From contig JBAWVS010000063.1 in the NCBI GenBank assembly GCA_037147175.1, forward strand, positions 1 through 12,005: a stretch of 12,005 bases of DNA. Direction: 5' to 3'. Shown in pieces: positions 1 to 7,968 of this stretch (the stretch's first letter is position 1; every line of letters begins with the position of its first letter). A model generated the notes under the pieces. That model was given only the letters and a program-made list of their open reading frames with translations. It made no database searches and was not told where the DNA came from. Source of the stretch: a bacterium. GTDB taxonomy: Bacteria > Cyanobacteriota > Vampirovibrionia > Gastranaerophilales > UBA9971. Both the position numbers and the translations under genes were made by a program.

Positions 1-342
<342 letters not shown>

Positions 343-449
343 AGCAAGTTTATTTTTTACTACAGATCCGCTTCTGCGGGTTTATTAAGTCATTGTTTCA
401 ATGATAATAATAAGTTTTTTATTATGCAGTTTTCAGGGTACAATATAAA
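343..449 (+). other. 23S-5S intergenic spacer with processing hairpins, no tRNA
   Basis: This is a spacer of about 107 nt. It holds two clear hairpins: CCGC-TTCT-GCGG at 368-379, and CATTG-TTT-CAATG at 391-403, which can be extended by the flanking TTATTA/TAATAA. No tRNA-like cloverleaf or CCA end is visible. The hairpins are plausible rRNA processing signals (inference from position). Confidence 0.6.
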
Positions 450-568
450 TCCCTGGTAGCCAAGCGGCAGGATCACACCCGTTCCCATCCCGAACACGGT
501 CGTAAAGACTGCTTGCGGCAACAATACTCGGAGGGAGACCTCCCGGGAAGATAGCTAGTTGCCAGGGG
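450..568 (+). rRNA. rrf: 5S ribosomal RNA
   Basis: The length of about 119 nt is normal. The terminal helix pairs CCCTGG (451-456) with CCAGGG (562-567). The conserved CCCATCCCGAACACGG loop and GCGGCAACAATACT segment are present in the right order. The core resembles both cyanobacterial-type and Firmicutes 5S sequences, so it only hints at lineage. It lies 107 nt after 23S and is followed by a T run and a terminator. Confidence 0.95.
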
Positions 569-582
569 TTTTTTATATTATT

Positions 583-614
583 AAAAAAATCGACTGTAAT
601 AAGTCGATTTTTTT
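583..614 (+). terminator. Rho-independent terminator of the rRNA operon
   Basis: AAAAAAATCGACT (583-595) pairs perfectly with AGTCGATTTTTTT (602-614) around the loop GTAATA. The right arm ends in seven Ts, as expected for intrinsic termination, and the structure lies 14 nt after 5S. The A-tract on the other side would make it work in both orientations. Confidence 0.85.
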
Positions 615-628
615 GCGTTTAAATTTTT

Positions 629-656
629 TTGAAGTTAGTAGGATTTATTTTATAAT
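629..656 (+). promoter_or_regulatory. Candidate sigma-70-type promoter for the methyltransferase
   Basis: A TTGAAG -35 box (629-634) and a perfect TATAAT -10 box (651-656) are separated by 16 bp. They lie just after the rRNA terminator and about 46 nt before the start codon of the methyltransferase. This would let the gene be expressed independently of the rRNA operon. Confidence 0.5.
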
Positions 657-702
657 AATGCTAATCTTGCCTTTTAAACTCCAATGAATCAGGTGTAATT
701 TA

Positions 703-1875
703 ATGAAATTAATTTATGATTGCAAAGTAGATGAAAAAAATATTTTAATTAATGATACAGATTCTTCTTTTTTTGATGAAAAAAGTTTTATCAAAGGTAG
801 TAATATTTTAATTAATGGTGAGAACTTCAAAGTCTTAAAAAACCTGCTTTATCAGCAAAACATGGCAAATAAATTTGATTTGATTTATATTGATCCGCCT
901 TTTTCAACTAATAAAGTTTTTAGAATAGGAGATGAAAGAACAAGTACAATAAGCGCCGGTTCAAAGGACAGGATTGCATATTCGGATTCTTTGCAGGGAG
1001 AAGAGTTTATTGAATTTTTAAGGCAAAGATTGATTTTAATGCGAGAACTGATGTCTGAAAAAGGTTCGATTTATTTGCATATTGATTATAAAATCGGGCA
1101 TTATGTCAAAATCATCATGGATGAAGTTTTTGGAGCTAAAAATTTTAGAAACGATATTGCAAGAATAAAATGCAGTCCAAAAAATTTTCAAAGAAAAGCT
1201 TTTGGCAATGTTAAAGATTTAATTTTATTTTATACCAAAACAGATAATTATATCTGGAATGAGACCGCGGAGGCAATTACAGAAGAAGATGTAATAAAAC
1301 GTTTTAATAAAATTGATATTAATGGAAAAAGATATAATACAATCCCTTTGCACGCCCCGGGAGAAACGCATAATGGCCTGACAGGGCAAGAATGGCGGGG
1401 ATTAAAACCTCCAAAAGGCAGACATTGGAGAAGCGAACCTGATGTTTTGGAGCAGTTGGACAAAGATGGTTTGGTGGAATGGTCAAAAACAGGAAACCCA
1501 AGAAAAATTATTTATGCGGATGAAGCAGTAAAAAAAGGGAAGAAATTTCAAGATATATGGGAATTTAAGGATTTAATGTATCCTGATTATCCCACACAAA
1601 AAAATGAAAAATTATTGGATTTGATTATAAAAAATTCTTCGAGAAAAGATAGTTGGATTTTGGATTGTTTTGCAGGATCAGGAACAACTCTATTTTCTGC
1701 ATCAAAAAATGGTAGGCAATGGGTTGGAATTGACCAATCGGAACAGGCTATTAATGTGATTAAAAACAGATTGGACAAATTGCAACCGGGTTTATCTGTA
1801 AAAAAGAATGATTATCATTTTATCGAGCCAAATTATAATAGTGAAAACTTGGGAATAATTTCTCCTACCGTCTGA
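703..1875 (+). CDS. Site-specific DNA methyltransferase, beta-class (N6-adenine or N4-cytosine)
   Basis: This 390-residue protein is predicted to transfer a methyl group from SAM to an exocyclic amino group in DNA. The catalytic motif IV is DPPF (residues 64-67, in IYIDPPF). The SAM-binding motif I comes near the C-terminus (DCFAGSGTT, 321-329) followed by VGID (341-344). The order IV-then-I, with a YPTQK box at 296-300, defines the beta class used by type III Mod subunits and many type II enzymes. The middle part (about 145-290), with WRGLKPPKGRHWR and WSKTGNPRK, is typical of the family and should include the target-recognition region. It is shorter than most type III Mod proteins (500-700 aa). 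ATG start with AGGTG 8 nt upstream. No restriction endonuclease gene is adjacent, so it looks solitary. The 3' end overlaps the convergent asparaginase gene by 43 nt. Target base and recognition site cannot be read from the sequence. Confidence 0.9.
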   Translation: MKLIYDCKVDEKNILINDTDSSFFDEKSFIKGSNILINGENFKVLKNLLYQQNMANKFDLIYIDPPFSTNKVFRIGDERTSTISAGSKDRIAYSDSLQGEEFIEFLRQRLILMRELMSEKGSIYLHIDYKIGHYVKIIMDEVFGAKNFRNDIARIKCSPKNFQRKAFGNVKDLILFYTKTDNYIWNETAEAITEEDVIKRFNKIDINGKRYNTIPLHAPGETHNGLTGQEWRGLKPPKGRHWRSEPDVLEQLDKDGLVEWSKTGNPRKIIYADEAVKKGKKFQDIWEFKDLMYPDYPTQKNEKLLDLIIKNSSRKDSWILDCFAGSGTTLFSASKNGRQWVGIDQSEQAINVIKNRLDKLQPGLSVKKNDYHFIEPNYNSENLGIISPTV

Positions 1876-2822
1876 TTTTTTAAATTTTTGACGTTCAAAT
1901 CATATAAGTTTTTAAGTTCATTGTTTTCTATTTCTTCTTGAGACAGCCATTTGAGCTGCTTTAAAGCGTCTATAGTTGTAATTGCCCTTGCAGTCATATC
2001 AGCGTCAAGAATTTTAACTATAATTGCCTGCTCCAGTTCTAAATTAATTGTTATGCAAAGCCCGCCGGCTGCTGTTTTTGAAATTAACCTGCCTGAAGAA
2101 GCTTTTATGATTTCTGTATCTAGTCGCTCGTTTCCGCTGATTAAAAACGGGTTCTCCTGAAATGATTTTTTCATTTTTTCATAATTTTTATCAAGAAAAA
2201 GATTTAAAAAACCAATCCCCATTTTAACGACAGGCAAAGCATGTACAGGTGCAGAACATCCGTCAATTCCTATATTTATATTGTTTTCATCAAAATCACA
2301 AAATTTTACTACGGTTTTAATTATTTTTTTCTGTATTGGATGGTCTAAGTCAAGATAATTTTTAATATCCCATTTGTTTGCAACACAAACAGCAAGCATT
2401 CCGGCATGTTTGCCGGAACAATTATTGTGTAATTGCGAGGGTTCAAGGTTTTTTTGAATTAATGAATTTCTTGTTTTTTTATCAATAGGTTCATGGATTC
2501 CGCATTGAAGATGAGATTCTTTTAAACCGATTTTATTTAAAACGGACAGAACGGTTTTAGTATGTTCTTCTGTGCCGGTATGAGAGGCACAACAAACGGC
2601 AAGTTCCTGCAAAGTAAAGCCAAATTTATCATAAGCCCCTGTTTCAATAATCAAAGAAGATTGAAAAGGTTTAGCGGCTGATCTTAGCCAAAAATTTTTG
2701 TTTTCATCATCACCTGTTTTTAAAATAAGATTTTCTTTTTTATCAACAACCGTAACAAAGCCAAAATGCTGTTTTTCAATAACATTGTTTCTTGTTGTTT
2801 CAATTAATAAAGCAGGTTTCAT
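1833..2822 (-). CDS. L-asparaginase, Rhizobium etli type (asparaginase II family, PF06089-like)
   Basis: Predicted to hydrolyse L-asparagine to aspartate and ammonia; 329 residues. It belongs to the beta-lactamase-like asparaginase class exemplified by R. etli ReAV, not to the classical AnsA/AnsB fold. The first Ser-Lys tandem is in RSAAKPFQ (Ser48, Lys51). Ser80 is in CASHTGTEEHT, and its partner Lys is probably Lys249 in ISKTAAGG. The zinc-site residues described for ReAV are matched by Cys135 and Lys138 in NNCSGKHAGM and Cys189 in GIDGCSAPVHALP. All key residues are present, so it should be active. There is no signal peptide, so it is cytoplasmic. Its ATG directly abuts the stop of the preceding gene (TAAATG, zero spacing) and lacks a good Shine-Dalgarno, implying translational coupling. 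It is slightly shorter than typical members (about 330-370 aa). Confidence 0.92.
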   Translation of the reverse strand: MKPALLIETTRNNVIEKQHFGFVTVVDKKENLILKTGDDENKNFWLRSAAKPFQSSLIIETGAYDKFGFTLQELAVCCASHTGTEEHTKTVLSVLNKIGLKESHLQCGIHEPIDKKTRNSLIQKNLEPSQLHNNCSGKHAGMLAVCVANKWDIKNYLDLDHPIQKKIIKTVVKFCDFDENNINIGIDGCSAPVHALPVVKMGIGFLNLFLDKNYEKMKKSFQENPFLISGNERLDTEIIKASSGRLISKTAAGGLCITINLELEQAIIVKILDADMTARAITTIDALKQLKWLSQEEIENNELKNLYDLNVKNLKNQTVGEIIPKFSLL

Positions 2823-3473
2823 TTACGGTTTAGACAGATCTTGCGTAATTAAACTTGAGGTGTAATATTTTTGGCAGTCTTCTTTCAAAAGAAGTATTCC
2901 TTCGGTATCTTTTCTGCTTAAAAAGTTTAAACTTATAAGGATCTCTGCCAGTCCCGGTCTGTCCCCCAAAGATTCTTCCAGTTGTTTTTGTTTTTTTAAA
3001 GCTTCGTTGACCTGTTCTATAGTAATTTTGTTAATTTTAATAAAGTATTCACCAAGTCTTATTTTTCCGCTCATATAAAGAGCAGTCCCTTTTATATAAT
3101 CCGAAGATGGCTTTGCCACAAGATCGGCTTCCATTGCTTCAATAAAATAATTTGAACATTCACACAGATTCCAGTTATTTTTAATTGCTATTTCAACTAT
3201 GCTAATGTTTTGAGAAACACATTCAAGAAATAAATAAACATTTTCAGAAAGATTTTTTGTCCTGCAACCAAGTTCTTTATTGCCTGTGTAAGTTAATTTC
3301 GGGATAAAAAACTGGAGGCAATGGTCTTTTCTGACCACATCCAAGTAGCTTTGCATTGAAGAATTTTCAAGCTGTTCTTTTAATTCCATATAAATAGTTT
3401 GTTTTATCCAGACAGGAAGAGTAAATATTTCCTGTATAATTAGTTTAAATGATTTTTGGTGTGAAATTGTCAT
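2823..3473 (-). CDS. Uncharacterised protein with MshEN/GspE-N-like C-terminal domain
   Basis: I do not recognise this 216-residue protein as a whole. Residues about 137-196 (KIRLGEYFIKINKITIEQV ... LAEILISLNFLSRKDTEGIL) resemble the N-terminal domain of type II/IV secretion ATPases (MshEN/T2SSE_N). The resemblance lies in the pattern LGE-L-----IT-EQ---AL--Q, then LAEIL--L-F-S. In MshE-like proteins this domain binds c-di-GMP; whether this copy does is not shown. The N-terminal ~135 residues are helical-looking and hold several Cys (52, 70, 85, 104, 106). There is no signal peptide or membrane segment, and no ATPase domain. ATG start with AAGGA 6 nt upstream. It is first in a two-gene unit with the asparaginase. 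Confidence 0.75.
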   Translation of the reverse strand: MTISHQKSFKLIIQEIFTLPVWIKQTIYMELKEQLENSSMQSYLDVVRKDHCLQFFIPKLTYTGNKELGCRTKNLSENVYLFLECVSQNISIVEIAIKNNWNLCECSNYFIEAMEADLVAKPSSDYIKGTALYMSGKIRLGEYFIKINKITIEQVNEALKKQKQLEESLGDRPGLAEILISLNFLSRKDTEGILLLKEDCQKYYTSSLITQDLSKP

Positions 3474-3621
3474 TATTTTTCCTTAATAAAGATGTTTGGT
3501 TTGCTTTTATTATTTTAAGCTTATTTTTCATTTATGTTAAGAGGTTTTTATAAAATAGGTGAAAGAAACTTTTCTGTTCTGTTAAAATATAACTGGAAAA
3601 AGATTTTTAGGAGTTAAAACT
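3474..3621. promoter_or_regulatory. Divergent intergenic region between the MshEN-like gene and wecB
   Basis: This 148-bp AT-rich spacer separates two outward-facing genes, so it must carry promoters for both. A weak -10-like TAAAAT is at 3583-3588 on the plus strand, and AGGAG at 3609-3613 is the wecB ribosome binding site. On the minus strand AAGGA (3480-3484) serves the other gene. I see no convincing -35 box or operator palindrome. Confidence 0.35.
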
Positions 3622-4773
3622 TTGGAAAAAATAAGAGTTCTAAGTGTTTTTGGGACAAGACCTGAAGCTATAAAAATGGCTCCTGTTGTTATGGAACTTG
3701 AAAAAAACAAAAATGATTTTGAAAGTATTGTCTGTATAACAGCTCAACACAGGGAAATGCTTGATCAGGTCTTGAATCTTTTCAATATAAAACCTGATTA
3801 TGATCTTAATATAATGAAGCACAATCAGGATTTGTGGACTTTAACATCCGGTGTTCTCCTTCAGATGAAGGAGGTTTTTGAAAAAACCCGTCCGCATGTT
3901 GTTCTTGTTCATGGAGATACCACTACAGCACTTGCAACAAGCCTTTCTGCGTTTTATGCAAAGATTCCGATAGGGCATGTTGAAGCAGGATTAAGAACTT
4001 TTAACAAGCATTATCCTTTTCCCGAAGAATTAAACAGGGTTGTGGCCGATTCGGTTTCTTCTTTATATTTTGCGCCTACGCAGCAATCAGTTGACAATCT
4101 TTTAAAAGAAAATATCGCCGCCGATAAAATTTATTTAACGGGAAATACTGTTATTGATGCGCTTTTGTATACAGTAAACAATAATGAATTTGATTTATCG
4201 GAATTTAATATTGATAAAAATCTGAAAACTATTCTTTTGACTTCGCATAGACGAGAAAATTTTGGAGAACCGCTTGAAAATATTTGCAAAGCGGTAAAAA
4301 TTCTTGTTGAAAAAAATTCTGATATTCAGGTAATTTATCCTGTTCATCTTAATCCGAATGTGAGAAAAACTGTATTTGGTATGCTTGAAGGAATTGATAG
4401 AGTAAAATTAATTGAGCCTCTTGAATATGCACCTTTTGCAAGTCTTATGAAACAATCGCATATTATTCTTACGGATTCAGGCGGTGTTCAGGAGGAAGCT
4501 CCGTCTTTAGGAAAGCCTGTTTTTGTTCTTAGAGACGAAACAGAAAGGCCTGAAGCTGTTGAGTTTGGAACAGTAAAGCTGGTGGGGTCTAACACAGAAA
4601 AAATTGTTAATTCCGTTCAGGAACTCCTGGATTCTGAAGAAAAATATAATCTGATGGCTTCTGCCACAAATCCTTACGGTGACGGATTTGCTACATCAAG
4701 AATTATTCAGGCTTTAAAAAATAATAAAGAGTTCTTGATAAAGAGCTTAGAAAATAATACGATTTTAAAATAA
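3622..4773 (+). CDS. wecB: UDP-N-acetylglucosamine 2-epimerase (non-hydrolysing)
   Basis: Interconverts UDP-GlcNAc and UDP-ManNAc, the entry step to ManNAc-containing surface polysaccharides or teichoic-acid linkage units; cytoplasmic. Length 383 residues, as usual (about 360-390). Family motifs in order: VFGTRPEAIKMAPV (9-22), VHGDTTTALA (97-105), GHVEAGLRT (118-126), FPEELNR (133-139), LTSHRRENFG (206-215) and the nucleotide-binding DSGGVQEEAPSLGKP (285-299) with RDETERPEA (304-312). The conserved acidic and His residues (Asp99, Glu121, Glu136, His209) are intact. The start is TTG at 3622: AGGAG is 8 nt upstream and the conserved N-terminus follows at once. No wecC or glycan cluster is next to it, so the product's destination cannot be told. 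It converges on kdgK with a 22-nt gap and no clear terminator. Confidence 0.95.
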   Translation: MEKIRVLSVFGTRPEAIKMAPVVMELEKNKNDFESIVCITAQHREMLDQVLNLFNIKPDYDLNIMKHNQDLWTLTSGVLLQMKEVFEKTRPHVVLVHGDTTTALATSLSAFYAKIPIGHVEAGLRTFNKHYPFPEELNRVVADSVSSLYFAPTQQSVDNLLKENIAADKIYLTGNTVIDALLYTVNNNEFDLSEFNIDKNLKTILLTSHRRENFGEPLENICKAVKILVEKNSDIQVIYPVHLNPNVRKTVFGMLEGIDRVKLIEPLEYAPFASLMKQSHIILTDSGGVQEEAPSLGKPVFVLRDETERPEAVEFGTVKLVGSNTEKIVNSVQELLDSEEKYNLMASATNPYGDGFATSRIIQALKNNKEFLIKSLENNTILK

Positions 4774-4795
4774 AGAAAAATCTTATAGTTGCTGT

Positions 4796-5728
4796 TTAAT
4801 GACCGAATTCAGCATAAGCTTTATCTCTGTAAGGAAGAGATTTTACAGCACCAATGCCTTTAATTTGTTCTGAGGCAACGATTGTAGCAAGTCTTGCCGA
4901 CTCAAAAGGTGTGTATCCACAAGCTATTCCGTGTAAAAAGCCGCCGTTAAAAGCATCACCTGCGCCTGTAGAATCAACAACTTCGGCGTCTCTACCGGGG
5001 ATGGTGTTTATTTCGCCATTATATCCGATAACGCAACCGTTTTTGCCCATTTTTACCGCAACAGTAGAAACACCTTTATCCCAGAAATATTTTATAATTT
5101 TGTCGGGAGAAGTCTGGTCTATAAGCCATTCAGCATCGTGAATATTGTTTAACATAATAATATCAACGCAATCAATTATTTCTTCCATCGCTTCTTTTGC
5201 TTCGTCAGCATCCCAGAGTCTTTCCCTGTAATTTGGGTCATAAGCTACAAGACAGCCTTTGTCTTTTGCAATGCTAAATGCTTTTTTTACCGCGCCCTTC
5301 GCAGAGGCAGAAAGCGATTGCACTATTCCTGTTGAATAGACAATGTTTGCTTGCTGAATATAATCTTCGGAAATATCATCAATTGAAAGATTTGTTGCAG
5401 CACTTTTCTTTCTGTAAAATACAAATTCTTTTCTTGATTCTTCCTGAATAGAAAGAATATAAAGCCCGTTATAACCTTCCACAATCTTAATATTGCTTGT
5501 ATCAAGGTTTTCTGCCTGCCATGAATCAAGTAAATAAGTCTGAAAAGAATCTCTTCCGACTCTTGTTATATATCCCACTTTCGAGCCGAGTCTTGCAGCA
5601 GCTACTGCTGTGTTTAAAGTATCTCCGCCGTAATATTTATGTAATGTTTCGGCATATATAAGGCTTTCATTTGTTGAAAGCTCAACCATACATTCACCGA
5701 TTGAAATTATATCAAGACTGTCAGTCAT
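4796..5728 (-). CDS. kdgK: 2-dehydro-3-deoxygluconokinase (PfkB/ribokinase family)
   Basis: Predicted to phosphorylate 2-keto-3-deoxygluconate with ATP to KDPG, the step that feeds hexuronate/pectin breakdown into the Entner-Doudoroff aldolase. Length 310 residues, essentially that of E. coli KdgK. KdgK-like features include IGECMVELS (10-18), GGDTLNT (34-40), GLYIL (88-92), YRKKSAA (105-111) and DPNYRERLW (164-172). The PfkB signature 2 STGAGDAFNGGF (253-264) contains the catalytic Asp258. Another PfkB sugar kinase (fructokinase) is the main alternative, but the NYRxRLW motif favours KdgK. No kdgA (aldolase) or uronate genes are nearby. The ATG is preceded by GAGGA with a long 14-nt spacing. 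The 92-nt gap to the upstream response-regulator gene contains no clear terminator, so read-through from it is possible. Confidence 0.85.
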   Translation of the reverse strand: MTDSLDIISIGECMVELSTNESLIYAETLHKYYGGDTLNTAVAAARLGSKVGYITRVGRDSFQTYLLDSWQAENLDTSNIKIVEGYNGLYILSIQEESRKEFVFYRKKSAATNLSIDDISEDYIQQANIVYSTGIVQSLSASAKGAVKKAFSIAKDKGCLVAYDPNYRERLWDADEAKEAMEEIIDCVDIIMLNNIHDAEWLIDQTSPDKIIKYFWDKGVSTVAVKMGKNGCVIGYNGEINTIPGRDAEVVDSTGAGDAFNGGFLHGIACGYTPFESARLATIVASEQIKGIGAVKSLPYRDKAYAEFGH

Positions 5729-5820
5729 ATATTTTTAATTATTCCTCAAAAGACAACGTTTTTTGTTTATTGTTCAGTTTAAGTTTATTTAACCTCGATT
5801 AGATTAATTGGTCAAGATTA

Positions 5821-6204
5821 TTAATGTTTTAAATAATAATGTATCTTTTCAACGATTTCATTAATATCAAAAGGTTTTGTTATATATTCATCAGCACCTG
5901 TTTCTTCGCCGATAACTTTGTCTTCTTCCTGCGAACGGGCTGTCACCATAAGAACAGGTATGTGTTTGTACTTGTTATCAAATTTTAACAGTCTGCATAC
6001 TTTGTAACCGTTGATTTTTGGGAGCATGACATCAAGTATTATAACGTCAGGATTTTCTTCTTTAGCTTTTTTTAAGGCTTCTTCCCCGTCCATAGCTATT
6101 ATGCTTTCAAACCCTTCGCTTTCGATGAGAAATTTAAGAGTTTCTACTATATCAGGTTCATCATCCACAATCAGAATCTTTTTTTTATTATTTTCTTCTG
6201 TCAT
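5821..6204 (-). CDS. Stand-alone response regulator receiver (CheY-like)
   Basis: A single receiver domain of 127 residues with no output domain. Acidic pair Asp14-Asp15 in ILIVDDEPD, phosphoacceptor Asp58 in VIILDVMLP, Thr88 in MVTAR and Lys110 in YITKPF are all present, so it should be phosphorylatable. It starts 9 nt after the stop of the upstream histidine kinase gene. Its AGGA (6212-6215) overlaps the kinase stop codon, indicating coupled translation and a cognate pair. With no DNA-binding domain it must act through protein contacts, for example with another regulator or motility/secretion component. Alternatively it may be an intermediate in a phosphorelay. Confidence 0.93.
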   Translation of the reverse strand: MTEENNKKKILIVDDEPDIVETLKFLIESEGFESIIAMDGEEALKKAKEENPDVIILDVMLPKINGYKVCRLLKFDNKYKHIPVLMVTARSQEEDKVIGEETGADEYITKPFDINEIVEKIHYYLKH

Positions 6205-6213
6205 TTTGTTTTC

Positions 6214-7935
6214 CTATTTTTTATGAATTGTTACCAATCTCGTATGCCGGATAAGAGGGATTATAAAAGAAAATTTACTTCCCTTTTCCGGCTCGCTTTC
6301 AAGCCATATTTTTCCTTTATGAGCTTCTATAAGCTGCATTGCTATAGGAAGACCGAGCCCCGTTCCTCCTACTTCACGGCTTAAAGAGCTTTCAATCTGT
6401 TGGAATTTGTCAAAAACTTTAGGAAAATCTTCCTGTTTAATTCCGATACCCGTATCTTCAACAGTAATTTTTACATAATTTTGTTCAGAGTCAAGCTCGT
6501 GGCCTGAATCACTATAAAATAAAGTTGTGTCTATAGAATTAGTGCTAATTTCTTCTATATTTATCGAAATTTTGCCGTTATTGGGGGTAAATTTTATAGC
6601 GTTTGAAATAAGATTGTTTAAAATCTGTTCAATTTTACTGGAATCACCGTAAATGTTGAATTCATCCAAAGTTTTATTAACAGAAAGCCGAATATTTTTC
6701 TTTTCAGCAAGGTTTTCAAAAGTGGACATCACAAATTTAACGGGCTCAATTATATTTAGCTGTTCAAAACGATATTCCATTTTGCCTGCTTCAATTTTAG
6801 AGAGATCAAGAAGGTCATTGATAATTCCTGCAAGCCTGTCAACATTTCTTTTCGCGAGAGTAAGAAAATTATCCTGAATGTTTGTTATTTCGCCCATTCT
6901 TCCTGACAGCATCATTTCAAGCGAGTTTTTTATGGAAGTTAAAGGTGTTCTTAATTCGTGAGAGACGATAGAAATAAACTCCGATTTCAGTTTTTCAAGC
7001 TTTTCCAGTTTTATATTTGTTTTTTGTATTTCTTCATAAAGAAGAGCGCTTTCTAAAGGAAGCGCAACCTGTTTTACAACTGTCTGGAAGCAGGTTGAAT
7101 CTTCTCCGGAAAATTCGTTTTGTCTGATAATTTCTACAGTGCCAAAAAACTTGTCAACAGTGCTTATTGGCGAAAACATGCAGTCCCAGTTCAATATATT
7201 TAAGTCTAAGAGACCATCCTGTTCTTTGATATGCTTTTCTACAGCAATATCAGCTATAGAAAGCTCAAAAGGAAGCTTATTTGTTTCAAACATGCTTTTA
7301 TAAGAGAGCATTGCCCTTAATTTTAAGGCTTCTTCAAGGGCTTCTGATATCGGATACAGGGAATTTATTATTAAAGTTGCATCCTGAGGCTCATTCATAA
7401 TAAGAGCGTGGCAAAGCGCGGAGTTTAAGCTTTTATCAAGTCCTGTATTCATAATTGTTATAAGTTTTGTTTTATCGAGAGTTCCTGCAAGTTGAGAACT
7501 TATGTTATAAAGCACATTTAATTGGTATAAACTCTTTGCCAGTTCGCTGTTGTTTGTATATAAAATATCAAGAAGCTTTTTAATTCTTAAATGCGCATTT
7601 ACTGTAGCGATTAAAATGTTTTCGTTAAAAGGTTTTGTAATATATCCGTCAGCTCCGACAAGCACTTCTTCTGAAGGAGAGTCTTTTGAAGTGAGCAGGA
7701 TTATCTGTGTATCGTTTGTTTCGTTTTGAAGCTTCAGGCTTCTGCAAATACCTGCGATGTTTATATCAACTATTGAAGTGTCAATTATTGCTATATCGGG
7801 AGAAAAGTCGTTAGCGAGCTTAACAGCCTCTTTTTCTGTTCCAACAGAAATCGCTTCATAGCCAACGCCGCTTAAAAGACTGATTAAGTCGTTATTTATA
7901 TCGGGATTTCTTGATAATATAAGAATTTTTGACAC
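6214..7935 (-). CDS. Histidine kinase with degenerate N-terminal receiver and GAF-like region
   Basis: A soluble 573-residue sensor kinase with no membrane segment. Order: receiver (about 1-118), a helical linker, a GAF-like sensor region (about 140-300), a coiled-coil linker (300-318), HisKA with His326 in SHELRTPLTS, and HATPase_c. The HATPase_c domain has N-box NLISNAIKFTP (441-451), G1 DTGIGI (494-499), F-box FDKFQQ (508-513) and G2 GGTGLGL (523-529). The kinase core is complete. The receiver keeps Asp52, Thr82 and Lys101, but Ser8-Arg9 stand where the Mg2+-binding acidic pair should be. It therefore may not be phosphorylated normally. GTG start, with AAGGG 7 nt upstream. It leads a two-gene unit with the stand-alone receiver and diverges from aspA. 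The GAF ligand is unknown. Confidence 0.92.
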   Translation of the reverse strand: MSKILILSRNPDINNDLISLLSGVGYEAISVGTEKEAVKLANDFSPDIAIIDTSIVDINIAGICRSLKLQNETNDTQIILLTSKDSPSEEVLVGADGYITKPFNENILIATVNAHLRIKKLLDILYTNNSELAKSLYQLNVLYNISSQLAGTLDKTKLITIMNTGLDKSLNSALCHALIMNEPQDATLIINSLYPISEALEEALKLRAMLSYKSMFETNKLPFELSIADIAVEKHIKEQDGLLDLNILNWDCMFSPISTVDKFFGTVEIIRQNEFSGEDSTCFQTVVKQVALPLESALLYEEIQKTNIKLEKLEKLKSEFISIVSHELRTPLTSIKNSLEMMLSGRMGEITNIQDNFLTLAKRNVDRLAGIINDLLDLSKIEAGKMEYRFEQLNIIEPVKFVMSTFENLAEKKNIRLSVNKTLDEFNIYGDSSKIEQILNNLISNAIKFTPNNGKISINIEEISTNSIDTTLFYSDSGHELDSEQNYVKITVEDTGIGIKQEDFPKVFDKFQQIESSLSREVGGTGLGLPIAMQLIEAHKGKIWLESEPEKGSKFSFIIPLIRHTRLVTIHKK

Positions 7936-7968
7936 GACTTTACCCTTAAATACATTTTATTTTAATCT

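Noticed and set aside
343-449. tRNA gene in the 23S-5S spacer
   Set aside because: Only simple hairpins are present; no cloverleaf, T-loop GTTCRA sequence or CCA end.
1248-1778. Several minus-strand ORFs within the methyltransferase gene
   Set aside because: Shadows of a gene with intact catalytic and SAM-binding motifs.
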